Below the pieces are notes generated by a model that saw only the letters and a program-made list of their open reading frames with translations, was not told the DNA's origin and ran no database searches. A DNA stretch of 64,000 nt from CBDFKJ01 sp965248805 (GTDB lineage: Bacteria; Pseudomonadota; Alphaproteobacteria; UBA6615): contig CBDFKJ010000009.1 in the NCBI GenBank assembly GCA_965248805.1, forward strand, positions 248,001-312,000, read 5' to 3'. The position numbers and the translations under genes were made by a program. This document shows, piece by piece, positions 25,774-36,018 of this stretch (its first letter is position 1; every line of letters begins with the position of its first letter).

Positions 25774-27227
25774 CAGCCCGTTGACGAAGTCCGGCGTGTC
25801 TGATTCTGTCTGAACATAGAGATTTAGACGGGCGTCGTGCGATGGCATTGAGACGACAGAGCGAGGTTCAGGGTGACCTCGTGGTGACATGGGCGGAGAT
25901 GCCGCGTTCGCCTGGACACGCGTTTTTCGACCGGCTGCATGAGTTGCTGACCGAGTCTGGCTTTGACGGCTTCGTGGAGGCGACGTGCAAGCCATACTAC
26001 GCACCTCGGATGGGGGCTCCTTCGCTGCCGCCGGGGCGTTATTTCCGGATGCACATGATCGGCTATTTCGAGGGCATCGGCAGCGAGCGCGGCATCGCTT
26101 GGCGCTGTTCGGATTCGCTGTCGCTTCGCGCGTTTCTGCGGTTGGCGAACCGGGACAAGGTTCCCGATCATTCCTGGTTGTCGAAGACGCGCGGCCGGCT
26201 GCCGCACGAGGTCCATGAAAAGGTTTTCGACTGGGTTCTGGCTCTCGTCGCCGCGCGCGGCCTGGTGAAGGGCGAGCGGATCGGCGTCGACGGCTCGACG
26301 ATGGAAGCCAACGCCGCCCTGCGAGCCATCGTGCGGCGCGATAGCGGCGAGACCTATCGCGAGATGCTGACGCAAATGGCGAAGGAGAGTGGCGTCGAAA
26401 CGCCGACGATCGACGACCTCGTCCGGCTCGATCGCCGGCGGAAGGGCAAGAAGCTTTCGAACAAGGATTGGACGAGCCCGACCGATCCTGATGCGAAGAT
26501 CGCGCGGATGAAGGACGGCACCACGCATCTGGCCTACAAGCCCGAGCACGCGGTCGATCTCGACACCGGCGTCATCGTTGCGGCACCGATCTATCCAGCC
26601 GATGAAGGCGACACGACGACTTTGCCTGGGACGCTGGAGGCGGCCGCGCGCAACCTCGCCGAGGTCGGCCTGGCTCCAACACGGGCAGAGCCCTGCAGTC
26701 TCGTTGGCGACAAGGGCTATCATTCACGCGAGGGGCTGAAAGACCTCGACGGCGGCGTCTGGAAAACGCGGATCTCCGAGCCGGAGCCCGCCAACGGCTA
26801 TCTGCGCTGGCATGGCGACCAGGCGGCACGTCAGGCTGTCTACGCCAACCGGGCGCGATTGAAGTCCGGCGTCGCGCGGAACGCCATGCGCAGGCGCGGT
26901 GAGATGGTCGAGCGCAGCTTCGCCCATGTCCTCGACCGTGGCGGCATGCGCCGCGCGTTGCTGCGGGCGCGCGAGAACGTCCACAAACGATACCTGATCC
27001 ATGTCGCCGGGTTCAATCTCGGCATTCTGATGCGCGCGCTGTTCGGATCAGGCACGCCGAGGGAGGCTGCGAGTGCAAAGAGCACCCTTTTGTTCGTTAT
27101 TCAGTTCGATGCTGCCCTGGCGATCGCCATCGTGGCGAACATCGAAGGCAAACCAGCCATGCTCGTTATCATCATCATCGTCGCCCCCGAAACCGATTGA
27201 TCAAAGCGCGACTTCATCACCGGGCTG
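25774..27227 (+). mobile_element. IS1182-like insertion sequence between cpoB and tilS
   Basis: Inverted ends: CAGCCCGTTGACGAAGTC at the left and, reverse-complemented, CAGCCCGGTGATGAAGTC at the right (16 of 18 matching). The target duplication is CTAG: at 25770-25773 on the left, and on the right at 27228-27230 plus G at 28069, because an IS5-family element later inserted at that TA. It carries one transposase gene. Confidence 0.85.
25842..27200 (+). CDS. IS1182-like DDE transposase
   Basis: A 452-residue transposase with an N-terminal DUF772-type domain (YFRMHMIGYFEGIGSERGIA, LSLRAFLRLANRDKVPDHS) and a DDE domain: Asp in RIGVDGSTMEANAALR, Asp in CSLVGDKGYHSREGL, Glu in RRRGEMVERSFAHVLDRGG. 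The C terminus (GFNLGILMRALFG, then a hydrophobic tail) is usual for the group. The frame is intact, so the element may be active. Family assignment (IS1182 rather than another DUF772 group) rests on domain pattern and the 4-bp CTAG duplication. Confidence 0.85.
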   Translation: MALRRQSEVQGDLVVTWAEMPRSPGHAFFDRLHELLTESGFDGFVEATCKPYYAPRMGAPSLPPGRYFRMHMIGYFEGIGSERGIAWRCSDSLSLRAFLRLANRDKVPDHSWLSKTRGRLPHEVHEKVFDWVLALVAARGLVKGERIGVDGSTMEANAALRAIVRRDSGETYREMLTQMAKESGVETPTIDDLVRLDRRRKGKKLSNKDWTSPTDPDAKIARMKDGTTHLAYKPEHAVDLDTGVIVAAPIYPADEGDTTTLPGTLEAAARNLAEVGLAPTRAEPCSLVGDKGYHSREGLKDLDGGVWKTRISEPEPANGYLRWHGDQAARQAVYANRARLKSGVARNAMRRRGEMVERSFAHVLDRGGMRRALLRARENVHKRYLIHVAGFNLGILMRALFGSGTPREAASAKSTLLFVIQFDAALAIAIVANIEGKPAMLVIIIIVAPETD

Positions 27228-27230
27228 CTA

Positions 27231-28066
27231 GGGTCCGGACTCATAACCAGTAGCTGACGGTAGCGGCGAGACAGACGGCGGCGAGGAAGTTTTGGGCGAG
27301 GCGGTCATAGCGGGTTGCGATTCTGCGGAAGTCTTTCAGCCGGCCGAACATGCGCTCGATGGCGTTGCGGTCGCGATAGAGCGCCGGGCTGAAGCACGGC
27401 TTCCAGCGGCGGTTGGCCTTCGGCGGGATGTTCGGAGCGACGCCTCTGCTCTCGATCTTGCGGCGAACGGCGTCGCTGTCATAGCCCTTGTCGCCAGTCA
27501 GGATCGAGGTGGCCGGCATCCGCTCCAGCAGCGGCCGCTGTGCAGTCCGCCACTTGGCCGCCGGTCAGCAGGAAGGCGAACGGGCGGCAGAGGCCATCGG
27601 TCAGCGCATGGATCTTCGTGGTGCGCCCGCCGCGGGAGCGGCCAATGGCCTGCGTGTGCTCCCCCCTTTGCCGCCCGAGGCGCAGCGATGAGCCTTCACC
27701 GCCGAGGAATCGATCAACACTTGCGCCGGCGGCCCACCCGCCGAAGCCAGAGCGTGGAATATCCCTGTCCACACGCCTTTGGCCGCCCACCGCACGAAGC
27801 GATTGTAGAGCGTCTTGCGCGGGCCATAGACGGACGGCGCATCGACCCAACGTCCGCCGGACTTCAACACATGGATGATACCGCTTATAACGCGGCGGTC
27901 GTCGACTCTCGGCTTGCCGCGCGTATCCGTCGACAGATGCGGCACGAGCCGTCGCAAACTGTTCCTCGCTCAGCCAGAACGTATCGTCCATCGCAACACT
28001 CCCGCAGTTTGGGAGCGTGAATCACATCGCGCCGCGTCGGCTCAAGCGATTTATGGGTCCGGAGCC
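27231..28066 (-). mobile_element. IS5-family (IS427-type) element, copy A, nested beside the IS1182-like element
   Basis: 836 bp bounded by GGGTCCGGACTCATAA and, reverse-complemented at the other end, GGCTCCGGACCCATAA (14 of 16 matching), with TA duplicated at 27229-27230 and 28067-28068. It inserted into the CTAG duplication of the IS1182-like element, so it is the younger insertion. It differs from copy B (58797-59631) by one substitution (A instead of G) and one inserted base. Confidence 0.9.
27241..27991 (-). pseudogene. IS427-type transposase, broken in several places
   Basis: Two-frame transposase genes of this group are normally joined by a programmed slip; the slippery run here is AAAGGGGGG (complement of 27661-27669). 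In this copy an extra base just after the start (after MDDTFWLSEEQFA) throws the N terminus out of frame. A further shift between QVADCTAA and LLERMPATSI (about 27530-27545), shared with copy B, separates the first catalytic Asp (VLIDSSAVKAHR) from the second (TGDKGYDSD) and Glu (RNAIERMFGRLKD). It is not expected to make active enzyme. Confidence 0.85.
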
Positions 28067-28081
28067 TAGTGCACTAGCGCC

Positions 28082-29437
28082 TTGAGCGCGGCCGCGCCAG
28101 GACTGACGCTGGCGGCATTCGACGCGCTCATGACGCCGCTCGGCCCGTTCGAGCCGAACCCGCATGTTGCCGTGGCGGTATCCGGCGGTCGCGACAGCAT
28201 GGCGCTGGCCCTGGCGACCTCCGATTGGGCCCGCGCCCGCGGCGGGCGCGTGACGGGCCTGATCGTCGATCACGGACTTCGACCCGAGTCGGCCGCCGAG
28301 GCGCGGCAGGCGTTGCGCTGGCTGCGCGCGCACGGCATCGCCGCAAAGATACTGTTGTGGCGCGGCGCCAAACCCGAACGAGTCGTCCAGGCCGCAGCGC
28401 GCTCCGCTCGCTATGCGCTGCTGGAGGGCTGGTGCCGCGCCGCCGGCGTGTTGTACCTGCTGCTGGCGCATCAGCAGGACGATCAGGCCGAGACATTCCT
28501 GTTGCGGCTCGGCCGCGGGAGCGGGCTCGATGGCTTGTGCGCCATGGCCGCCGTTGTGGAGCGGTCCCATGTGCGCCTTCTGCGGCCGTTGCTCGGGGTC
28601 CCGCGCGCCGATTTGACGGCATTCCTTCGCACACGCGGCCAAGCGTGGATCGACGATCCGTCGAACGAGAACGCCGAGCACGCCCGCGCTCGCCTGCGTA
28701 GCGCTTTGCCGGCGCTGGCATCCGACGGCTTGGCGGTACGCCGGCTGGCGACCACCGCCGCCAGCCTGGGCGCCGCGCGGCGGTTGGTGGAGGCGGAGGT
28801 CGCCGCGCTCATGGCGCGCGCCGTTTCGCCCGATCCGGCCGGCTTTTTGCGCCTCGATGGGCGGGCGCTGGCGGCTACATCCGGCGAGGTTGCCCTACGG
28901 GCGATGGCACGTTGCCTAGTGACCGTGGGCGGTGCCTCGCATCCGCCCAGGCTCGAGGCACTGCAGCGGTTGTATCAGGCCGTGGCCGGCGGCCTCGATC
29001 GGGCGCGAACGCTCGCCGGCTGCGGCATTTTGCCGTGGCGTGGCGAGGTGCTGGTCGCCCGTGAGGCCGCCGCGGTGGGCGCCGATGTGATCCTGCACCC
29101 GGGCGAGGAGGATCGGTGGGACGGTCGTTTCCACGTTGCCGTGGCTAACGACGCGCCGCGCGGGCTGTGCTTGCGGCCCCTCGGCACCCAAGGCTGGCGC
29201 GCGATCACGCCGGAGGTTCGGGCAGACCTACGCCGATCGGCACCGCTTGGCGCGCATGCAACACTACCGTCAATCTGGCGGGCCGACCGGCTGTTGGCGG
29301 TGCCACACGCGGAGTGGGTCCGCGATACGCGGACGGGCGCCAAGACGAGCGGGATTCGGCTCAGATTCATGCCTGACAGGCCCCTTGTCGCGTCCCTGTT
29401 CGGGATTGCTTCACGACTGCCCGGGCACTATGTCTAG
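28082..29437 (+). CDS. tilS: tRNA(Ile)-lysidine synthetase
   Basis: A 451-residue N-type ATP-pyrophosphatase that converts C34 of the CAU-anticodon tRNA-Ile to lysidine, essential for reading AUA. The PP-loop is VAVSGGRDSMALALA, followed by GLIVDHGLRPESAAEA and the LAHQQDDQAETFLLRLGRGS segment. The C-terminal TilS domain is present (GLCLRPLG, RADRLLAVPHAEWV). The TTG start at 28082 lies 13 bp beyond the IS target; without the two IS elements it would be 12 bp after the cpoB stop. Its expression may now depend on IS-borne or new promoters. Confidence 0.92.
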   Translation: MSAAAPGLTLAAFDALMTPLGPFEPNPHVAVAVSGGRDSMALALATSDWARARGGRVTGLIVDHGLRPESAAEARQALRWLRAHGIAAKILLWRGAKPERVVQAAARSARYALLEGWCRAAGVLYLLLAHQQDDQAETFLLRLGRGSGLDGLCAMAAVVERSHVRLLRPLLGVPRADLTAFLRTRGQAWIDDPSNENAEHARARLRSALPALASDGLAVRRLATTAASLGAARRLVEAEVAALMARAVSPDPAGFLRLDGRALAATSGEVALRAMARCLVTVGGASHPPRLEALQRLYQAVAGGLDRARTLAGCGILPWRGEVLVAREAAAVGADVILHPGEEDRWDGRFHVAVANDAPRGLCLRPLGTQGWRAITPEVRADLRRSAPLGAHATLPSIWRADRLLAVPHAEWVRDTRTGAKTSGIRLRFMPDRPLVASLFGIASRLPGHYV

Positions 29438-29509
29438 TTAACACAGGGGCTGGCGTCGCGTCCGGCCACGGATGGCCCGGGGCGGGACGACCAGTGGAGG
29501 CGGTCGAAC

Positions 29510-31440
<1,931 letters not shown>

Positions 31441-31444
<4 letters not shown>

Positions 31445-32530
31445 TGGATTGATTCCAACGTTTGGAACCCTCGGTTTCGGGCTGCGATGATGTCGTCGGG
31501 GTCGGCTTTCGATATGAATGGCTGTGGGTTGGCCGCATTGTATTTGCGGACGAAGCGGTTGATTGCGGCCTGGAGATCGACGACGGAATGGAAGACGCCG
31601 TGCTTGAGCCGCCGCCGGGTGAGTTTTGCGAAGAAGCCCTCGACGGCATTGAGCCACGAGCAGGAGGTCGGTGTGAAGTGGAAAGTCCAGCGCGGATGGC
31701 GGGCGAGCCAGGCGCGGACCTTGTCCTTGTTGTGCGCCGCGTAGTTGTCGACGATCGCGTGGATGGCCTTGTCCGCCGGCACCGTGCGCTCGATGCGGTT
31801 GAGGAAGCGGATGAACTCCTGATGGCGGTGGCGCTGCATGTTCTGGCCGATCACCGTTCCGTCCAGAACGTTGAGCGCCGCAAACAGCGTGGTCGTGCCG
31901 TGCCGTTTGTAGTCATGGGTCATGGTGCCGGCGCGTCCCTTCTTCATCGGCAGACCGGCGGTCGAGCGCCTGGATCTGTGACTTCTCATCGATCGACAAC
32001 ACCACCGCATGGGCCGGCGGGTCGACATACAGGCCGACGATATCGGTGAGTTTCTCGGCGAAGGCAGGGTCGGTCGACAGCTTGAAGTTGCGCCAGCGGT
32101 GCGGGCTGAGACCGTGAGCCTTCCAGATCGCCTGCACCGTCGAGGCGGCAATACCGGCCGCCCTGGCCATCGCGCGCAACGTCCAGTGGGTCGCCTCAAA
32201 CGGCGGCGGTTGCTGCGTCAGGCGCACGATCTCGGCGACACGATCGAGCGGGACCGGCGCCTTGCCGGGCGGACGGGACTTGTCGCGAAGCAGGCCGCCG
32301 ACACCCTCGTGCATGAACCGCTCTTGCCAGCGCCACACGCAGGTCTTGGACTTGCCGGTCTCGGTCATGATCGCCGAGGTGCCCAGACCCTCGCCGCTGA
32401 GAAGGACAATATGTGCCCGCCAGACGTGTTTCTGCGGGCTCTTGGGATCCGCGACGACCGCGCGCAATCGCTGACGGTCGCCGGCGGATAGGGTGAAGGA
32501 GATTCCACTGCGCATGCGCCAGATTCGCAT
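31441..32530 (-). pseudogene. IS630-family transposase, frameshifted by a 7-bp duplication
   Basis: Same protein as the copy at the left edge, here with its full N terminus (SGISFTLSAGDRQRLRAVVA). A perfect tandem duplication of GTCATGG (31912-31918 and 31919-31925, plus strand) shifts the frame just after the first catalytic Asp region. One piece ends at 31913 and the rest reads in another frame to 31441. The C-terminal part also has Lys and Ser where copy 1 has Glu and Trp. Its stop codon overlaps the ftsH stop inside a single CTAG. Confidence 0.9.
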
Positions 32531-32584
32531 AACACAGCAAAATACGGAATCCCAATTCGGACTCTTTCATTCCGATCAATCCAC
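31444..32584 (-). mobile_element. IS630-family insertion sequence, copy 2, in the ftsH stop codon
   Basis: 1141 bp with perfect 10-bp ends (GTGGATTGAT / ATCAATCCAC) flanked by TA at 31442-31443 and 32585-32586. It separates ftsH from folP. The transposase gene inside is frameshifted, so this copy cannot move by itself. Confidence 0.92.
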
Positions 32585-32634
32585 TAGCGACTCCGCTTCC
32601 GGCACAAATTCTGCGCATCGGCGCCGGCGCTCGG

Positions 32635-33765
32635 ATGGGGATTGCACCGGTGCCGGCACCCACTATTAGCCCGTGGCCTGAAGTCCGGCGTCTGGCAGAC
32701 GGCGGCGATGGCCGCCTCTATGTGGAACCGTTGGCGCTACTGCACGGCTCCGCCGCAAAGCAAGCGGTTGCAGGGGGGATCGCGCTGCCGCTGCTGGGGG
32801 GGCCGATCGCCTTCACGGCGGCGCGGGTGTGGCTGCGGCAGGGCGAGACGACCGCAGCCGCCGTCACCACTGTGACCGATCTGCAGGCATGGGAGCAGCG
32901 TGCCCATGCGGACCTCACGCGATTGACAACGGCGCGGGCGCCGCTCGCCGGGCTTGATCCGCAAGAGAGCAGCCCGCGTGTGATGGCCGTCATCAATGTC
33001 ACGCCGGACAGCTTTTCCGATGGCGGCGACTATGCCGACGCGGACACGGCGATCGCCTGTGGATTGCAGGCGCGTGCCGAGGGCGCCGACATCCTCGATG
33101 TCGGCGGCGAATCGACGCGTCCGGGTGCGGCGCCGGTCGATGTGGAAGAAGAAAAACGCCGCGTGCTGCCTGTGGTTTCGGCCCTGGCCGAGGCGGGCGC
33201 GCTGGTGTCGATCGACACCCGCCGGGCGGCGGTGATGGCGGCCGCGATCGCGGCCGGCGCCCGTGTGGTCAACGACGTGTCTGCGCTGACTGCCGACCGC
33301 GACAGCATCGCCGTCGTCGCCAAAGCCCGCGTGCCGGTGGTGCTGATGCACATGCGCGGCGAGCCGGGCACGATGCAAGACGATCCGACGTACGTCGATG
33401 CGGCGTTGGATATCTACGACTACCTCGCGGCACGGGTGGCGGCCTGCGTGGCCGGCGGCATACGCCGCGATCACATTTGCATCGACCCCGGTATCGGCTT
33501 CGGCAAGACCACCGTGCACAATCTGGAGTTGATCGACCGGTTGCCGCTATTTCACGGGCTCGGTTGCCCGCTATTGCTCGGCGTGTCGCGCAAGAGCTTC
33601 ATCGCGCGCTTGGCGGATGACGCGTCGGCGAAGCAACGTCTTCCCGGCTCGCTGGCGGCCGGACTGGCCGGGGCCGCCGCCGGCGTGCACGTCTTGCGCG
33701 TGCACGATGTGACCGAGACGGTTCAGGCTCTTCAGGTCTGGCGCGCGCTCACGGTTAAGGGATGA
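32635..33765 (+). CDS. folP: Dihydropteroate synthase
   Basis: A 376-residue enzyme joining p-aminobenzoate to dihydropterin pyrophosphate. The catalytic TIM barrel starts near residue 118: VMAVINVTPDSFSDGGDY, GADILDVGGESTRPGA, LVSIDTRRAAVM, VPVVLMHMRGEPGTMQ, CIDPGIGFGKT and LLGVSRKSFIARL. The first 115 residues form an extra domain (LPLLGGPIAFTAARVWLR) often seen in alphaproteobacterial versions. The start lies 51 bp after the IS630 element; upstream in-frame sequence exists, so the exact start is uncertain. Confidence 0.93.
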   Translation: MGIAPVPAPTISPWPEVRRLADGGDGRLYVEPLALLHGSAAKQAVAGGIALPLLGGPIAFTAARVWLRQGETTAAAVTTVTDLQAWEQRAHADLTRLTTARAPLAGLDPQESSPRVMAVINVTPDSFSDGGDYADADTAIACGLQARAEGADILDVGGESTRPGAAPVDVEEEKRRVLPVVSALAEAGALVSIDTRRAAVMAAAIAAGARVVNDVSALTADRDSIAVVAKARVPVVLMHMRGEPGTMQDDPTYVDAALDIYDYLAARVAACVAGGIRRDHICIDPGIGFGKTTVHNLELIDRLPLFHGLGCPLLLGVSRKSFIARLADDASAKQRLPGSLAAGLAGAAAGVHVLRVHDVTETVQALQVWRALTVKG

Positions 33766-33847
33766 GCGCCGTTCGGCATTGCGTGCCGAAGTCAACTTTG
33801 TATCAATCATGTTTCCTGATGCTCCGGCCTCGAAAGGATCGGCAACC

Positions 33848-35194
33848 TTGACGCGAAAACTCTTCGGCACCGATGGCATTCGCGGCACGGCCAACCGCGA
33901 GCCGATGACCGCGGAAACGGCATTGAGGGTCGCGCAGGCGGCCGCGCGCCGTTTCACGCGCGGCGAGCATCGCCATCAGGTGGTGATCGGCAAGGACACG
34001 CGGCTGTCGAACTACATGCTGGAGCCCGCCATGCAGGCGGGGTTCGTATCCATGGGCATGGACGTGGTGCTGGTGGGGCCGATGCCCACACCGGCCGTGG
34101 CGATGCTGACACCGTCGCTGCGCGCCGATCTGGGCGTCGTCATTTCCGCCTCGCACAACCCGTTCGAAGACAACGGCATCAAATTGTTCGGCCCCGATGG
34201 CTACAAGCTGTCGGATGCCGCCGAGGCGGAGATCGAGGCGCTCATCGAAGGCGATCTGAGCGCCGACCTGGCCCTGCCGCGCGAGCTTGGCCGGGCCTGG
34301 CGCCTGGACGATGCGCCGGGACGCTATATCGAATTCGTCAAGCACACATTCCCGCCCGGCCGGCAGCTGGACGGGCTCAAAATCGTCGTCGATTGCGCCA
34401 ACGGCGCCGCCTACAAGGTCGCGCCGCAGGTATTTCACGAACTCGGCGCGCAGGTGGTCCCGATGGGCGTGGCGCCGGACGGCATGAACACCAATCGGAA
34501 CTGCGGCGCGACATCGCCCGCGGCGATGCAGAAGCGTGTGACGGCAGAGGGCGCCGATCTCGGTCTCGCTCTCGACGGCGACGCCGACCGTGTGCTGATG
34601 GTCGATGAAGCCGGCGTACTACTGGACGGGGATCAGATGATGGCGTTGGTCGCCTCGTACTGGAAGCGCACCGGGCGGCTGCGCGGCGGCGGCGTTGTCG
34701 GCACCGTCATGTCCAATCTCGGCCTCGAGCGCTATCTCGAGACGCTCGACTTGGCATTGGTGCGAGCCCCGGTCGGCGACCGGCATGTACTGGAGCGCAT
34801 GCGCGCCAACGGCTACAATGTCGGCGGCGAGCAGTCCGGCCACATGATCCTCTCCGACTACGCGACAACCGGGGACGGGCTCATCGCCGCGTTGCAGGTG
34901 CTGGCGGTGCTGCTGGAGGCCGACAAGCCGCTGTCGCAGGTCAGCCGCGTGTTCGAGCCGTTTCCGCAAGTCCTCATCAACGTCCAGTTCAGGGGCGGCC
35001 GGCCGTTGGAATCGGCGAACGTGCGCGAGGCCATCAACCAAGGCGAGACGCGGTTGGGCCACGCGGGTCGGCTGGTCATCCGTCCCTCGGGCACCGAGCC
35101 GGTGATCCGGGTGATGGGCGAAGGCGGCGATGCCGCGCTGGTCGATGACGTCGTCGGATCTATCGCCCAGGCGATCGAAAGCGCCGCCGGATAG
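33848..35194 (+). CDS. glmM: Phosphoglucosamine mutase
   Basis: Converts glucosamine 6-phosphate to the 1-phosphate for UDP-GlcNAc and peptidoglycan synthesis. I prefer the TTG at 33848, which gives the family N terminus TRKLFGTDGIRGTANREPM and has AAGGA upstream (448 residues); an ATG at 33809 would add 13 residues. The phosphorylated Ser is in VVISASHNPFEDNGIKLF, the metal loop is ALDGDADRVLMVDE, and the phosphate-binding loop is IRPSGTEPVIRVMGEGG. The last base overlaps the thiD start. Confidence 0.95.
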   Translation: MTRKLFGTDGIRGTANREPMTAETALRVAQAAARRFTRGEHRHQVVIGKDTRLSNYMLEPAMQAGFVSMGMDVVLVGPMPTPAVAMLTPSLRADLGVVISASHNPFEDNGIKLFGPDGYKLSDAAEAEIEALIEGDLSADLALPRELGRAWRLDDAPGRYIEFVKHTFPPGRQLDGLKIVVDCANGAAYKVAPQVFHELGAQVVPMGVAPDGMNTNRNCGATSPAAMQKRVTAEGADLGLALDGDADRVLMVDEAGVLLDGDQMMALVASYWKRTGRLRGGGVVGTVMSNLGLERYLETLDLALVRAPVGDRHVLERMRANGYNVGGEQSGHMILSDYATTGDGLIAALQVLAVLLEADKPLSQVSRVFEPFPQVLINVQFRGGRPLESANVREAINQGETRLGHAGRLVIRPSGTEPVIRVMGEGGDAALVDDVVGSIAQAIESAAG

Positions 35195-36018
35195 TGCGCG
35201 GTCGCATCCTTGTCATTGCCGGGTCCGATTCTGGCGGTGGCGCCGGCATCCAGGCGGACATCAAGACGGTGAGTGCCTTGGGCGGCTATACCGCGACCGC
35301 CATAACGGCCCTCACGGCGCAGAATACGCTCGGTGTGCATGGCGTTGCCGCCGTCGAGCCGGCATTCGTGGCACAGCAAATCGAGGTCGTACTCGACGAT
35401 ATCGGTGCCGATGCCATCAAGACCGGGATGCTGCATACGGCGGCCGTCATCGACGCCACCGCCGATGCATTGGCGCGGCACGCGGGCGACGTGCCGCTTG
35501 TGGTCGATCCCGTCATAGTCGCCAAGGGTGGGGCGGAGTTATTGGATGCGGAGGCGCGCGCAACGCTGCAGCGCCGGCTGTTCCCGCGTGCTGCGGTCGT
35601 CACACCGAACGCTCCGGAGGCCGCGGCGTTATGCGGTTTGTCTGCGATCGGCGGTGTCGAAGGGCTGATCGAGGCCGGGCGCTTGCTGCTGCGGATGGGT
35701 GCGCAAGCGGCTCTGGTTAAGGGTGGCCACCTGCCGGGCGATACCGTCTCCGACGTGTTGGTAAGTCGGGACGGCGCCGAGCGCTTCGACTCGCCGCGCA
35801 TCGATACGCGGCACACGCACGGCACAGGATGCACTTTGGCGTCCGCCATCGCCACTGGCCTGGCCCAGGGCCTGTCGTTGCGCGACAGCGTCGGACGCGC
35901 GCGCCTCTACGTACGCCGCGCCATCGAGGCGGCGCCGGACCTAGGCGCGGGTCACGGTCCACTCAATCACTGTGTCACAGTCTTTCCAGGGACGCTGAGC
36001 AGCGACGGGACGGTCTAG
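35194..36018 (+). CDS. thiD: Hydroxymethylpyrimidine/phosphomethylpyrimidine kinase
   Basis: A 274-residue ribokinase-fold enzyme that phosphorylates HMP and HMP-P for thiamine synthesis, supplying ThiE. Motifs: VIAGSDSGGGAGIQADIKT, VVDPVIVAKGGAELLD and the anion-hole/base motif THGTGCTLASAIATGLAQG. The GTG start shares a base with the glmM stop. Its stop TAG shares a CTAG with the stop of the convergent ParA/PilZ/MipZ gene. Confidence 0.94.
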   Translation: MRGRILVIAGSDSGGGAGIQADIKTVSALGGYTATAITALTAQNTLGVHGVAAVEPAFVAQQIEVVLDDIGADAIKTGMLHTAAVIDATADALARHAGDVPLVVDPVIVAKGGAELLDAEARATLQRRLFPRAAVVTPNAPEAAALCGLSAIGGVEGLIEAGRLLLRMGAQAALVKGGHLPGDTVSDVLVSRDGAERFDSPRIDTRHTHGTGCTLASAIATGLAQGLSLRDSVGRARLYVRRAIEAAPDLGAGHGPLNHCVTVFPGTLSSDGTV

